Assembly: GCF_034190915.1 (NCBI RefSeq)
Contig: NW_026947485.1
Coordinates: 36,283,519-36,347,518 of the forward strand
DNA: 64,000 bases
Source: Cavia porcellus
Taxonomy: Eukaryota > Chordata > Mammalia > Rodentia > Caviidae
Direction: 5' to 3'
Shown here: one piece after another, positions 54,471 through 64,000 of the stretch
Position numbering within the stretch: the stretch's first letter is position 1
Layout: each line of letters starts with the position of its first letter
The notes under the pieces: generated by a model
Database searches by the model: none
What the model was told of the DNA's origin: nothing
What the model saw: only the letters and a program-made list of their open reading frames with translations
Program-made: the position numbers and the translations under genes

Positions 54471-56599
54471 ATTAAAGAATTAACTGTGAGTAAACAATGG
54501 CCTGGACCATACTTGAAGATCTTATATGACTAATTACTTCTTGAGAATTTAATAAACCATAGTTATCTACTCAGTTTTCTTTTTTTCACCAAGACACTCT
54601 TCCAAGTTATTTGCACAGTTGTTACTATATTTAGAGGCTCTACTGCTAACTAGATATGTTAGCAGTACTGTCTCTTTAAAATTTTATTTTTCTCAAAGAA
54701 TGTGCGTAGAGCACTTTAGCATCACCTGTTAAAAGAAAAGATATTTATTAGAGACATTGACTCCTCCCACCCCATTTTCAGATGAAAAACCTCAGGTACA
54801 AATACTTTCTATGGGTCACACACATCTGGGCTGAATTGCAAGTGGAGAGGGAAAAAAGAATTTGTATATTTCAAAATATCTGGATATTTAAATCAACTGA
54901 GTTCCCTTTTAGATGGTTATTACTACATAGATATAGCTACAGAATGACTTTAAAAAAATAAGTTAGTGGTGACAGTAGAATTTGAATCTTGTTCACAGAT
55001 CTTCATCTACATTGAGACACAGTGACTTGGAAAAAGCATGTCATTGTCCACCCTCCTCAATGGACTGCTCCATAGCCAGCAGCCTCTTGCTAGCTAGTGT
55101 ACATTTCTCTGTAATTCCTTTCTCTGACTTTGGCTTAACAAAATCCTCTACTTTAACTTGGACTCAGCCCCAGCACTGTTATTTATTTATTAGAGTTGCC
55201 TGCAGAGTTCTAAGACCACTGGGCGTACGTGCAAATCTATAAAACCACACAAGGCCATTCCCAAACACCTCAGTAAACTCCCCCTGAAGAGACTGCTGTC
55301 ATAGGGGGTGTTAGACTGAAAGGAAGGTTTGTGTTGGAGGTGAAGGGAAGGCTGGCGAGCTTCCTATAAATTGAATTTGGAGGGAGAGGTGCAGCCCTTA
55401 ATTCTTGGGAAAAGTGCTGAGCCCCCCACATGCCTGAGATGGAATGAGGGAGGTTCTGCCTGATCCTGTATTGTGGGCAACCTAGTGAGAGAGACAGCAC
55501 ACTGGCATGCAGGTATTTGCTATTTTGGTATTTTGAGATTCCAAACTGGACATGTACATGGAGCCAAGCCATTGCAGGACCACAGAGGGCACTATTTACA
55601 AAAACTATGTAAATGGATGCCCCTGTTTGGTTAGGGTCCTGGGCACAAGCTTGGTCCATGAGTTACACACTTCTGCCAGCAGACGAACCTGGAAGAAGCC
55701 ATTGCTGGGACATATTTTGCAGGTGAGAAGGATGTGATGGGTGTACTATGAATGGGGTCACAGGCACGTGGATAGTGTCTCAGCCGAGCAGGTCTGGCTC
55801 ACTACAGCCATCTCTGTTTACCCCCATGTGCTCCACAAAGATCATTACCCGACCCTAAGATTGCCATGGAATCAGTTGAACAGTTCTATCATTTTTAGAG
55901 GGTGGTATCTGGACAGAAGAACATTTTGACACCTCTTGTTCCTGGAAGATTTCAGCTGATTACTATTCTTCGCAGGACCCCACTCTATGAATTGAGATGC
56001 CACGTTGTTCATAAGCAGAGCTGCCGCCTCCAGCTGGTGAAGCTCTTCTGAGATATGTAGTTTCACTGCTTCCTTCAGGAACCTTCACTATCTGTCTCAC
56101 TCTCTAATGTGACTCTCTCTTGGGGCATTCTCGGTTCTCTGATACATCCTTTTTCTCAGAGGCGGAGGCTTTTTTTCCTGTCATCCTTATGAGACACCAA
56201 CACCAACATAAACAGTTCTTATTAAACATTGCTTCCCTTTTTTGTTATGTGCTAAGTCCTGCTAGGTTCTTATCTGACCTTTAATAGTCTCTTTTGCTTT
56301 CCCTTGGAGCTCTTGGAATATGCTTAGGCTATGAAAATGATACTATCTGGACCAGAGTAACTATCCAACTGTCTCCTTGTTCCAGGCTGAGTACTCTGGC
56401 TGTACTTCTGAACTAGTCTTCTGGTAGACTTAGATCTGTCCTTGGGAAATGACCAGAGAAATTTATGTGATCAAGAGAGTCACAGGACTCCTCCCACTGA
56501 GGCTGTTCTTGGCTGGGATTCTTTCTTCTAGCAGAAGTGATCAGACAAGGATATTAGAAACAAGAATTCTCCCCTTTTTGTTTCTTAACAACAGCATTG
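54471..56599. other. unique sequence, about 2.1 kb
   Basis: No transposon or gene recognised. A 129-codon minus frame at 55270-55659 has no family and a mixed composition. Confidence 0.4.
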
Positions 56600-56765
56600 A
56601 CCGAATGCAGCAAGTTCATCTTTAATATCACTGTTTATAAGCTGTGCGGCGATGTTTACCATGGTTATAATTGGTATCATTAAGCTTAGGTGACACTATT
56701 AATGCCTCTGATTAAATTGCTATAAACCCAACTTCACCATTTACACAAACAGCCACGTCTGAGCT
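56600..56765. promoter_or_regulatory. candidate conserved enhancer block
   Basis: Undecayed AT-rich sequence with retained CpGs (GCTGTGCGGCGATGTTTACC). Motif words: CTTTAATATCACTG, TTATAATTGGTATC, CACTATTAATGCC, CTGATTAAATTGC, ATTTACACAAACAGCC (forkhead-like). No repeat similarity. Function inferred. Confidence 0.4.
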
Positions 56766-57049
56766 TCTGGCTCTCATGTTTGAGCACCAGAGAAGAAAAA
56801 CAGGCCCACTGGGAGGCTTGGTTGGAGAGAAAAGTAGAACCCCTGTTTCTCACCTATCTGTCAGGCCTTCTGAGAAGAGCTGCCTCCAAATACCCCCACT
56901 CACTGTTAGTAAAGTGTTTTTCTTTCTGACATGTTTCTTGTGACAACTGGACATCCCTGTTCCATTAGTGCAAGTTCAAAAAGAGCTACTAGATATTTCT
57001 ATGCTATCAATCTCCTGCTCTGCCATGTAACAAGAGGGGATCTTCCTAC
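56766..57049. other. unique sequence
   Basis: No element recognised. Confidence 0.4.
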
Positions 57050-57330
57050 CTGAGGGCTCTGCCCTCAGAAATGGGTTAATGTTGTCATGGGGAACTGAGT
57101 TAGTTACCACTAGTGACTTTGCTATAAAAGTAAGTCATCTCCTCTTGTCTTCCTCTCCCCTTTCTCTTTCCCTCTTCCCAGAAGGGTCATCTCTTTCAGA
57201 AAAGGATACAGCTCTTGCATCTTAGATTTCCCAGCCTCCAAATCAGTGAAAAATAAGTCTTTTTTGCTTTATAAATTGCCTAATCCATAGTATTCTACTA
57301 CAGTAACAGAAATTAGACTAAGAAACCTGA
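57050..57330 (+). mobile_element. MaLR (MST/THE1-like) LTR 3' part
   Basis: GCCCTCAGAAATGGGTTAAT, TTGTCATGGGGAACTGAGTT, AGTTACCACTAGTGACTTTG, CTATAAAAGTAAGTC, then a pyrimidine-rich stretch, CCAGCCTCCAAATCAGTGAA and GCTTTATAAATTGCCTAATC. The close is ACAGTAACAGAAATTAGACT and AAGAAA. The TATAAAA box and AATAAG-type end belong to the LTR's own promoter and polyadenylation region. Confidence 0.82.
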
Positions 57331-58709
57331 CCTTCTAAAATCACATTTTGCTCCTTATCTCTCAGGACTTCCATTATTCTCTTCATTTTCCCCTTCCCCT
57401 TGCACCTAGGCCAGGCCAGGCTGGATGAATAACAGAATGAATGAGAGAGTTGCTGAGCACAAGGTGGTCTTATGTGTACAAATGTTTGACAGATGAGGAG
57501 ATGGTGATGGGTATGTGTCCAGTTCACAGGCAGTGGGGCTCACTTTTCAGCTAATGAAATCTGATGACAGCTATCTTGGATATTCATAAGTTAGGATGTT
57601 TCAGCTGCAGTGAATGGAGAGACTGACTAGTTATGTTAGTCAGAATGGGAATTCATAAGGAAGGATATCAGGACTCTCAGAAGGAACTGACAGTGGAGGA
57701 ACTGACCTGGACCAAGCAAAAGAATGAGGCCCCAGGAGTGCTAGAAGAGTGACTTTGCCTTTGTCCCGCACAGCTCTATCCATCCCTCCCTGGGCATCAC
57801 CTGCTAGAGATACAAGAGCTCAGGAACAGACTTCCTTAATTAGCTCAGGAGCCAAACTACTAGTGACAGGAGGGCAGGAATCTGGCTCTTTTGCTTCCAA
57901 AGTGGGGAACACTTGATCTTGCCTGCCACCAAGACTTCCCAGAAGGGAGGGTTGTCCAAAGGAGGAGCTGCCTGGGTCCTGGACTACCCCACACTGGTCC
58001 AGCAGAGTGAGGCATGCATTGGCCTGACCTTTTGCCAATCATATTTCAAAGCCCTTGAACACTGCAGGTGTTGAAAAGGGCCTCAGGCACCTCCTCTACC
58101 TTTTCCTGGGGTTGTCATCAAGTTTCCTCCCTTTGTGGGACTCTCCACCACTCGGCTAATTCTCTGCTGTTACTGCATCTGTATGTGCTGGTTGCTAAGC
58201 AAAAGGAGGAGTTAGGACATCATCCTTTCTGAAGAAAAAACAATCCATCTCCAAGAGCTTTTCTTGCTCAGATTGATGACAACCATCTGCAGAGCAGGGG
58301 TACATTAGGACACTCACATATGTGTGCAAACATCCACGAGACTATTTCCCACATAGCATGCCCCTACGCCAGAAACCTGTGCATGTTGGTACCATACACC
58401 ACTGAAGACAAGGGTGCTGCATTGGGACAAGAAGTTATTTCTATCGAAGACCCCATCCTGCCACCCTGTGTATAGGAATATTCTGTTCCCTAGGAAAAGA
58501 AGGTCTGTAGCAGAATATCAGTAGACACGGGAACATAAGAACTTTGACATCAGATAATTGAGCCCAAAAAAGTTTTGAGAGCCCAAATTTGAAGAACTCC
58601 TCTTCCCTAAATTGTGTGTATCCAGAGTTAGCAATAATACACTACATGTTTGTGGATTTGAGCTCATTCCTGATTTAAATCCCTTCATATGCACTAGCTC
58701 AGTGCACAG
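57331..58709. other. unique sequence, nothing recognised
   Basis: About 1.4 kb without a named element. Confidence 0.4.
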
Positions 58710-58737
58710 ACACACACACACACGCACACACACACAA
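58710..58737. repeat. (CA)n microsatellite
   Basis: About 13 CA units, interrupted once by CG. Confidence 0.92.
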
Positions 58738-59399
58738 ATCCACACACTCTGCTGGTGCCCCAGGCTTACAGGCATTCACGACTTAGACTGTAATGATTCA
58801 GATGCCATTAATCCAAACCCACCAGGGCAGTTGCTCCTTTGATGTCCCCTTGGGGGAACATTCCAGGAGGTCCCACTCTTACTGATGTGGAACTCTCTGG
58901 GGGTCACTGAGCATTGAGGACATGTGTTGGGGGTGGGGGAGAGAAAAATACCCCTGGGCCCAGGCTCCATGAGGGAAACAGATCTGACTTGAAAAGAGCA
59001 CAGACTTCCAGGGGTTGCAAAGCCCTCCAGAAGTACAACAGACGTGGTTAATACCAAGCTCAGAGGCCTATCCCTGCCGAGAAGAGGACAGCTGGTGGCC
59101 CTTTGCTGGGTATGTTATTCCTGGCCCACTGCCTCAGTTTCTCCTTTTTATAAATGTGGGCTATGCATGCTTTCAAAGATAGCAAGTCATTCACAGACTT
59201 ATCGAGTCAAGTAAGGACAGTGGAGGAACTATAAATTGCAGGAATGAGATCATGTTGGTCTGTTTTTCTTTGTTTTATGTAATATATTTTTCTCCAGTTC
59301 TGAGAAATTCAATATCCAACATAAACTAAATTTTCCAGATTTCCAAGGTGTGACAATATGTATCAGTGGTGGCAGCGGGGTGGGGGGAGGGTACTTCCT
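58738..59399. other. unique sequence with G-rich spot
   Basis: 59377-59391 has three G runs (GGGGTGGGGGGAGGG), one short of the usual quadruplex rule. No gene or repeat. Confidence 0.4.
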
Positions 59400-59860
59400 A
59401 GTGCTTATAAAACAAGATTCAGTTTGTAAATATTAGATTTACAAGCAAGTTTTTTGACATCCATATGATGTGTAGAACCAACTAAGCAAACCTGTGATTA
59501 AGTAATAATGATAAGATTACAGCAATTGGCACCACACTGATGCTAAGTTTATACCATAACAATTAGCCTTCACATGTGATTTAATAAAAGCGTAAGCATG
59601 TACTTAAGAAGGGATCTAAGAACAACTTAGAAAGTAATCACAAAAAGTGTTCTGGGCTGGAGCCATAAAAACCAGGCCAATAAATCTCAGCCAGCCAACC
59701 AGACATTCTGTTATTTGATAAAACTAATAATGCAAAACTTATTGCTATAGCAGAAACGTCATAAAAATGTAGTAAAAATAAACAAGCACATGGCTCTGGC
59801 AGAAGAGCTGAAAACAAGTGTGGAAATTGCAGAGATCAAAGTATAGCCAAGAAGCATCTT
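59400..59860. promoter_or_regulatory. candidate conserved AT-rich block
   Basis: About 460 bp, repeat-free, with frequent homeodomain/HOX-PBX-like words: CCTGTGATTAAGTAATAATG, GATAAGATTACAGCAATTGG, TGTGATTTAATAAAAGCG, AAAACTAATAATGC. TTGGCACCACACTGATGC and CAGAAACGTCATAAAAATG (CRE-like) also occur. It contrasts with the decayed MIR and L2 copies nearby. Function inferred. Confidence 0.38.
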
Positions 59861-60089
59861 GGCAAGTGGGAGCAGGCGATGTTCACATATATTAGTGGAA
59901 AATCTTAAGGAATTTGGGATTTTTTTTCATGTTTAAGCAATATTTTGGGAAGTGATATTTCATACATAGTTGTTTCTGTACCAAGATATTTCTCATCCCA
60001 ACATTATTTTGTAACGCACTTGATTGGTGACGTCTGTCGCTGTTCTGATGCCTTTTAGTAAAATTATTTGAAATTTGTAAAGCAGAGGA
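59861..60089. other. unique sequence
   Basis: No element recognised. Confidence 0.35.
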
Positions 60090-60260
60090 AAGAGGCAGAG
60101 GCACAAATCCTACTAGGCTCACACTCATCACGTTACCTGTATTCTCACACTTATTGCTTGGAACAGGCCCGCGTTTTACAAAGGAGGAAGTGGCAGCTCT
60201 GAGTGGTTGAGCACACAGCCGAGGTGTGGGGGAGCAGAGATTCACACATGGGTCCCCCTG
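60090..60260 (-). mobile_element. MIR SINE fragment
   Basis: Reverse MIR: CTCATCACGTTACCTGTATT, CGCGTTTTACAAAGGAGGAA, GCTCTGAGTGGTTGAGC, then AGCAGAGATTCACACATGGG. Confidence 0.55.
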
Positions 60261-60698
60261 GCTACAGAAACCGTGATTTGCGCTGTCGCCCTTTCTGCCT
60301 TGCGTATCTGCCCTGTGCCAGAGGTATGCTAAGGAGACACTCATGCGATGCAGTCGAGCTGCAGCTCTGGTGCCCTAGACCTGCTGCCTGCTCACCTCAC
60401 AACATTCTCCCTCCTCTCCACTGTGAGAACTCTTTCCCACACTTCTTCTCTACTGAGAGCCTCCCACCAGTCTCTGAGGACTACTCAAGGATTGACCAGG
60501 CAGGGGATGGGAAGAGATTCAAAGGTCAAGGTCAATTGTGTTTCTAGCCCTAAGTTCCCTGCTCCATCACTGCTCCAGGGAAAACTCCACATCTTCTGCT
60601 GTCAATCAACATCTACATTCACAGCTGCCTGGAGTCAGGAGAGGTGAGGTTAGCTTGAGGCTTGCTACCCAGCCTGGTTGGGCACCCACAACCCGGCA
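60261..60698. other. unique sequence
   Basis: No element recognised. Confidence 0.4.
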
Positions 60699-60760
60699 TA
60701 TACTGCAGAATATACTATAGAGATCCAGCGTATGCTGCAGCATATACTATAGGGATCCAG
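60699..60760. repeat. 32-bp tandem duplication
   Basis: Unit 1 (60699-60730) begins TATACTGCAGAATATACTAT; unit 2 (60731-60760) begins TATGCTGCAGCATATACTAT. They share AGRGATCCAG. Three mismatches in the 30 aligned bases. Confidence 0.92.
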
Positions 60761-60826
60761 AAGTGTGCCAAGCAGATATGGGTATACATATGTGGGAGAA
60801 AAGCCTATCTGGGCAGTTTATCAAAT

Positions 60827-60866
60827 GAGGAGGAGGAGAGGGAGGAGGAGGAGGAAGAGGAGAGGA
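60827..60866. repeat. (GGA)n purine tract
   Basis: About 40 bases of GAG/GGA units with one or two breaks, giving a Glu-rich false frame. Confidence 0.9.
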
Positions 60867-60999
60867 AAACAGCTGTGCTTTGGGTCTGAATGGGTTACAG
60901 GCCTGCTTGGCCCCTCGGATGGCCGCCAGCACGGGAAGTAGGAAAGCTGTGAGGAGAATACCAAGTTTCTCCTTGCAGGGGCCCTATTCCAGCTGAATG
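60867..60999. other. unique sequence
   Basis: GGATGGCCGCCAGCACGGG (60917-60935) is locally CpG-retaining; it adjoins the next block. Confidence 0.35.
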
Positions 61000-61175
61000 C
61001 AGCCTCCTCGCCCTTAAATCCAATTAAAGGCCGATATTATGTCAGTGGAAATGTATGCCAATCCTAATATAGTCTAATAAGCCTTAAAATAGCACTCTGT
61101 AAGTGGAAAGCCCTGTGGTTTAATTTGATTCGCAGCCTAATAACAGGCTTAATAAGAGGGAATTGGCCCCTTTTT
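61000..61175. promoter_or_regulatory. candidate conserved enhancer, homeodomain-rich
   Basis: At least six TAAT/ATTA-type cores in about 140 bp: CAATTA (61021), CCTAATA (61063), CTAATAA (61074), GTTTAATTTGATTCG (61118), CCTAATAA (61136), TTAATAA (61149). AGCCT-AATAAC-AGGCT (61134-61149) is a small inverted repeat. No repeat decay is visible. It is the strongest enhancer-like block in the window; function is inferred. Confidence 0.45.
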
Positions 61176-61201
61176 ATTTTCCAACTGGTCTCTGCATGCT
61201 C
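61176..61201. other. short spacer
   Basis: Nothing recognised. Confidence 0.3.
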
Positions 61202-61225
61202 TTTTCTTTCTTTCTTTCTTTCTTT
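61202..61225. repeat. (TTTC)n microsatellite
   Basis: About six TTTC units, followed by CT-rich sequence to 61247. Confidence 0.93.
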
Positions 61226-61759
61226 GCCTCCTCTTTCTCTTTCTCTGAAGCTCTGTGGAGTGACAGAGAGAGGTAGGAGGGAGCAGGAGGAAGGTGCTGC
61301 TTTCTCCCTGAGCTTCCAGCTGAAAGCGCTGGGCTCGTGCTACCTGACGGAATGTAGTTCTGCATGTGCCAGGTTGTCTAGGACCGAGGCTCAGTCTTGC
61401 CCTTGACTCACGTCCTGCCTGACCAAGGGGATTCCCCTTTTACTTTGTCCCAGTGGCACAGGAATGGTGCAGATTCGGTACTTCACAATGTGTCTCTTGG
61501 ACATGCTCCCTTGGATGAGGAGTGTCGCCACTTCCTTCTTCCTAGGCTTTGGGTCTTTCTCCTCAGCAGAGGCAGTAGTCATACACAGTCCTGGTGGCAC
61601 ACCAGGGGAGATGACAGGTTGCCCAAGCATGGACAAGTCTTAAGAACATAGTGCAGAGATTGACTCAAGGGCTTGTTTCATGGAACTCTGGTCCAATTTT
61701 AGTCCAGTGATTCTCAAACACTTAAAAAGCAACTCTTGAAGATTTAGCGCATTAAAAGA
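61226..61759. other. unique sequence, nothing recognised
   Basis: No element or gene recognised. Confidence 0.4.
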
Positions 61760-62525
61760 AAAATACATTTAATGAAATATAACTCATAGTCCATACAATT
61801 CATCCATTTAACAGTACAATTCAATGACTTTTATAATTCAATAGCTTTTAGTACACTTTGGAGTCGCACAATCATCACCACAAGCAATTTTAGAACATTT
61901 TCATTACTCTAGGAAAAAACTACACATCCTAAGCCATTACTATATCCAACCCCCCCCCATTCCTCCCAGCCCTAGGCAATCACTAATCTACTTACTGTTA
62001 CAGATTTGCCTACTTTGGGTACTTCATATTAATGGATTGATAAAACAGGTAGCCTTTTATATCTGACTACTTTCACTCAGCATAATGTTGTAAAAGTTCA
62101 GCTATAGTGTGGCACACATTAGCACTTTATTTCCTTTTCATTGTCAAATAATATTTTCTCACTTGGATATACAGTGTTTTATTCATCTCCTCATTTGATA
62201 GACTTGAGTAGTTTGTGGTTTTTCATCTGTTAATAAATGTTTGTTTACAGGTTTTTGTATAGACACATGTGTTTATTTCTCATGGAAATATACCAAGGGG
62301 TGGAATTGTGCAACATATAGCAAATCTGTGTTCAACCATTTGAAGAAACTCAGGCTGTTTCCCGAAGCTGTAATACCATTTACAGAACTACCGGCCATGT
62401 GTGAGTGTTCCAGTTTTTCCACATCCATGTCAATGCTTGTTCTTATCTGACTTTTATTGTGGCCATAGAATGGAATCTCATTGTGACTTCGATTTTGCAT
62501 TTTTCTGAGTGGAATTATTGTACTT
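61760..62525 (-). mobile_element. L1M 3' region
   Basis: Reverse L1: GAAATATAACTCATAGTCCA, ACAATTCATCCATTTAACAG, ACAATCATCACCACAAGCAA, CCCAGCCCTAGGCAATCACT, TTTCACTCAGCATAATGTTG, 'TGTGTTTATTTCTCATGGAA', CAAGGGGTGGAATTGTGCAA, 'TTTGAAGAAACTCAGGCTGT', TTTCCACATCCATGTCAATG and 'ATGGAATCTCATTGTGACTT'. About 765 bp spanning 3' UTR and ORF2 end; all frames broken. A C9 tract sits at about 61951. Confidence 0.92.
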
Positions 62526-63594
62526 GATCTAAACTATTGTATGAGTTAGTATATAATGAGATATGAATTCAACTTCAACTGTGAAGATTATTAATTAAAT
62601 CATCTCAAACATACTGGATTTCTCTGGATCCCCGTTTCCAGATCTGTGAGTCAGGCTGACATACATCCTCAGTTTGTGAAGAGTCACCAAGAAAGGTGGG
62701 GAACCATCCAGCTCAGGGCTAGTGCCCAGATGTTCATTCCCTTCTTCCCCTGTCCTTATTCACCTGCCCCCATCATGGTGGTACAGTGAAATGATATTTA
62801 TATGTGCTCCATCTATTTTACAACAAGGTTGGAAAAAAGAATGTGATTTTAAAAAGAAAAGGAAGGTGATGATGGATTGAGTTGTGGCAAAAGAAAAAAA
62901 ATGATGTCAAGATGGAGAAATTGGAGTTTGGCTTTTTCTTTAACAAGAAGCAAAGGGTGAGGAGTGACATAATAACCATCTTGACTATAAGAGGGGTTAT
63001 TATGAGGAGGCTGGGGACCAGCTGTTCCCTGTCTCCACTAAGGACATCAGAAGGAAAAATGCATTTAAACTGCAGGAAGCAGCCTGTAACTTAGTTATTA
63101 GGAAGAACTCTTTTGCTGTCAGGGTCGTGAAACATTGAAACGGGAATTTATCAAATTTCCTGGCCCCAAAGGCCTTTCCAGACGTGATAAACTGCATCCA
63201 GGAGCGCGCATGTGATGCCCCAAGGCAGGTCTCACTATCACAAAAATGCTACCATTCCTGGCAAGGTCCCCCTCTGCATCCCTCCCCGTGCGAACCCTGT
63301 GCACAGCAGTCAGCGGCAGAGACACCCCCCACCTGTGTGCTGGATCCCCTTGCCCTCTGCTCTCTCCCTAAGCAGTGTGGGGGAGTTGCTGCTCTTCTCT
63401 ATTTCAGTAGTGAGTGATGTGGTTTCTATACATAGCTGCGGCTTATAACTTCTTTGGCAGCTCCTGGGTTGAAAGGTGCTGTTAAAAGAGGGGGAAGAAA
63501 GAGCTAAATAACCCTTTATTTATTTATTTTTGAAAGCTTTCAAGAAAAGCTCAAATGTTTTGCCCTTCGATGCAATGGCTCACAGTGGCCGTTA
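62526..63594. other. unique sequence, nothing recognised
   Basis: About 1.1 kb. A short (TTTA)n patch lies at 63516-63530. No gene seen. Confidence 0.4.
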
Positions 63595-63705
63595 TTGTCC
63601 ATGGCAGATCCTTCAGGCTTGGAAGCTTGGATAGCTATTCCTATTTTACAGATGAACAAATCCAAGTACATAACTATTGGGAACAGTTATGATGAGGGTC
63701 ACCGA
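63595..63705 (-). mobile_element. weak MIR fragment
   Basis: AGCTATTCCTATTTTACAGA, TGAACAAATCCAAGTACATA matches the reverse MIR 'ATTTTACAGATGAGGAAACTGAGG' core; the rest is lost. Confidence 0.4.
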
Positions 63706-64000
63706 GAGAATTCTCAGACTTGGGCTGCTTCTCCCATTAGAAGTCCCATCCCTGTGGGTTCTCCTTGTGCTGGGTACAGTGGTGGTCCCCCCAGCAGTCA
63801 TTCCAGCTTCCTCCCACAGCGCGGTAACCAGGAGACATAACCCCAGGCCCAGAGATGGACAGGCATTCCCCTTCTTTAATCAGGTTATGCTGTCGACCCT
63901 GGTTGCAGGGTTTGGTCTAGATATTGCTAAGCCAGTTAGTGTCAAGAGTGCCCCTAGGGATGACGATCGAGTACTTCCCCACTGTATCTTTGGATTGTCC
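63706..64000. other. unique sequence to window end
   Basis: No feature recognised. Confidence 0.4.

Noticed and set aside
58612..58842. Frame with a Thr/His-rich repeat
   Set aside because: Created by the (CA)n microsatellite at 58710-58737.
60662..60889. Frame with a glutamate-rich C-terminus
   Set aside because: Created by the (GGA)n tract and the 32-bp duplication.
1..64000. CRISPR arrays, operons, phage or bacterial mobile elements
   Set aside because: Repeat content (B1, ID, MIR, L1, L2, MaLR) is mammalian; no spaced direct-repeat array and no prokaryotic gene organisation.

Overview
This window is non-coding DNA from a mammal, almost certainly a rodent outside the mouse/rat family. 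The diagnostic elements are tRNA-Ala-type ID SINEs (600-687, 3910-3999, 12712-12804, 47103-47200), a 7SL-derived B1 (3283-3455) and at least three B1-dID dimers in which a B1 head is joined to an ID tail (14310-14520, 15266-15484, 38781-38938). That combination fits squirrel-, dormouse- or beaver-related rodents. This is inference from repeat families known from memory, not from a database search. CpG is depleted throughout and I saw no CpG island.

I find no protein-coding gene I can defend. The open frames are short, occur on both strands, and none reads as a known family except transposon remnants. I also see no tRNA, snRNA or microRNA gene apart from SINE-derived pol III sequence. The window is best described as an intron or gene desert made of old transposon fossils, simple repeats, unannotated unique sequence, and several AT-rich, homeodomain-motif-rich blocks that may be conserved enhancers.

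Layout. 1-9 kb: MIR, ID, two CA microsatellites, a MaLR-type LTR split by a B1, an L2 fragment, and a second MaLR LTR carrying a GA tract. 8.7-18 kb: an old L1, MIRs, an ID with clear target-site duplications, two B1-dID dimers (one inside an L2), two L1 3' ends, and a head-to-head pair of mariner fossils (16413-16972). 18-28 kb: a possible enhancer block (18640-18860), MIR and L2 pieces, a 10-bp minisatellite next to a G-rich quadruplex candidate, and an almost perfect 37-bp palindrome (27369-27405) beside a MER5A-like hAT element. 28-46 kb: a near full-length MaLR LTR, an L1 3' end, MIRs, an L2 split by a B1-dID, and a Tigger/MER2-like DNA transposon. 46-64 kb: the freshest-looking ID, an L1 3' end on each strand, MaLR, L2 and MIR pieces, an 18-bp triple repeat, a 32-bp duplication, and candidate conserved blocks at 56.6, 59.4 and 61.0 kb.

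Nothing here supports a new protein-based system. The items most worth checking are the 37-bp palindrome, the inverted mariner pair, the paired AP-1 palindrome at 14803-14826, and the homeodomain-rich block at 61000-61170.
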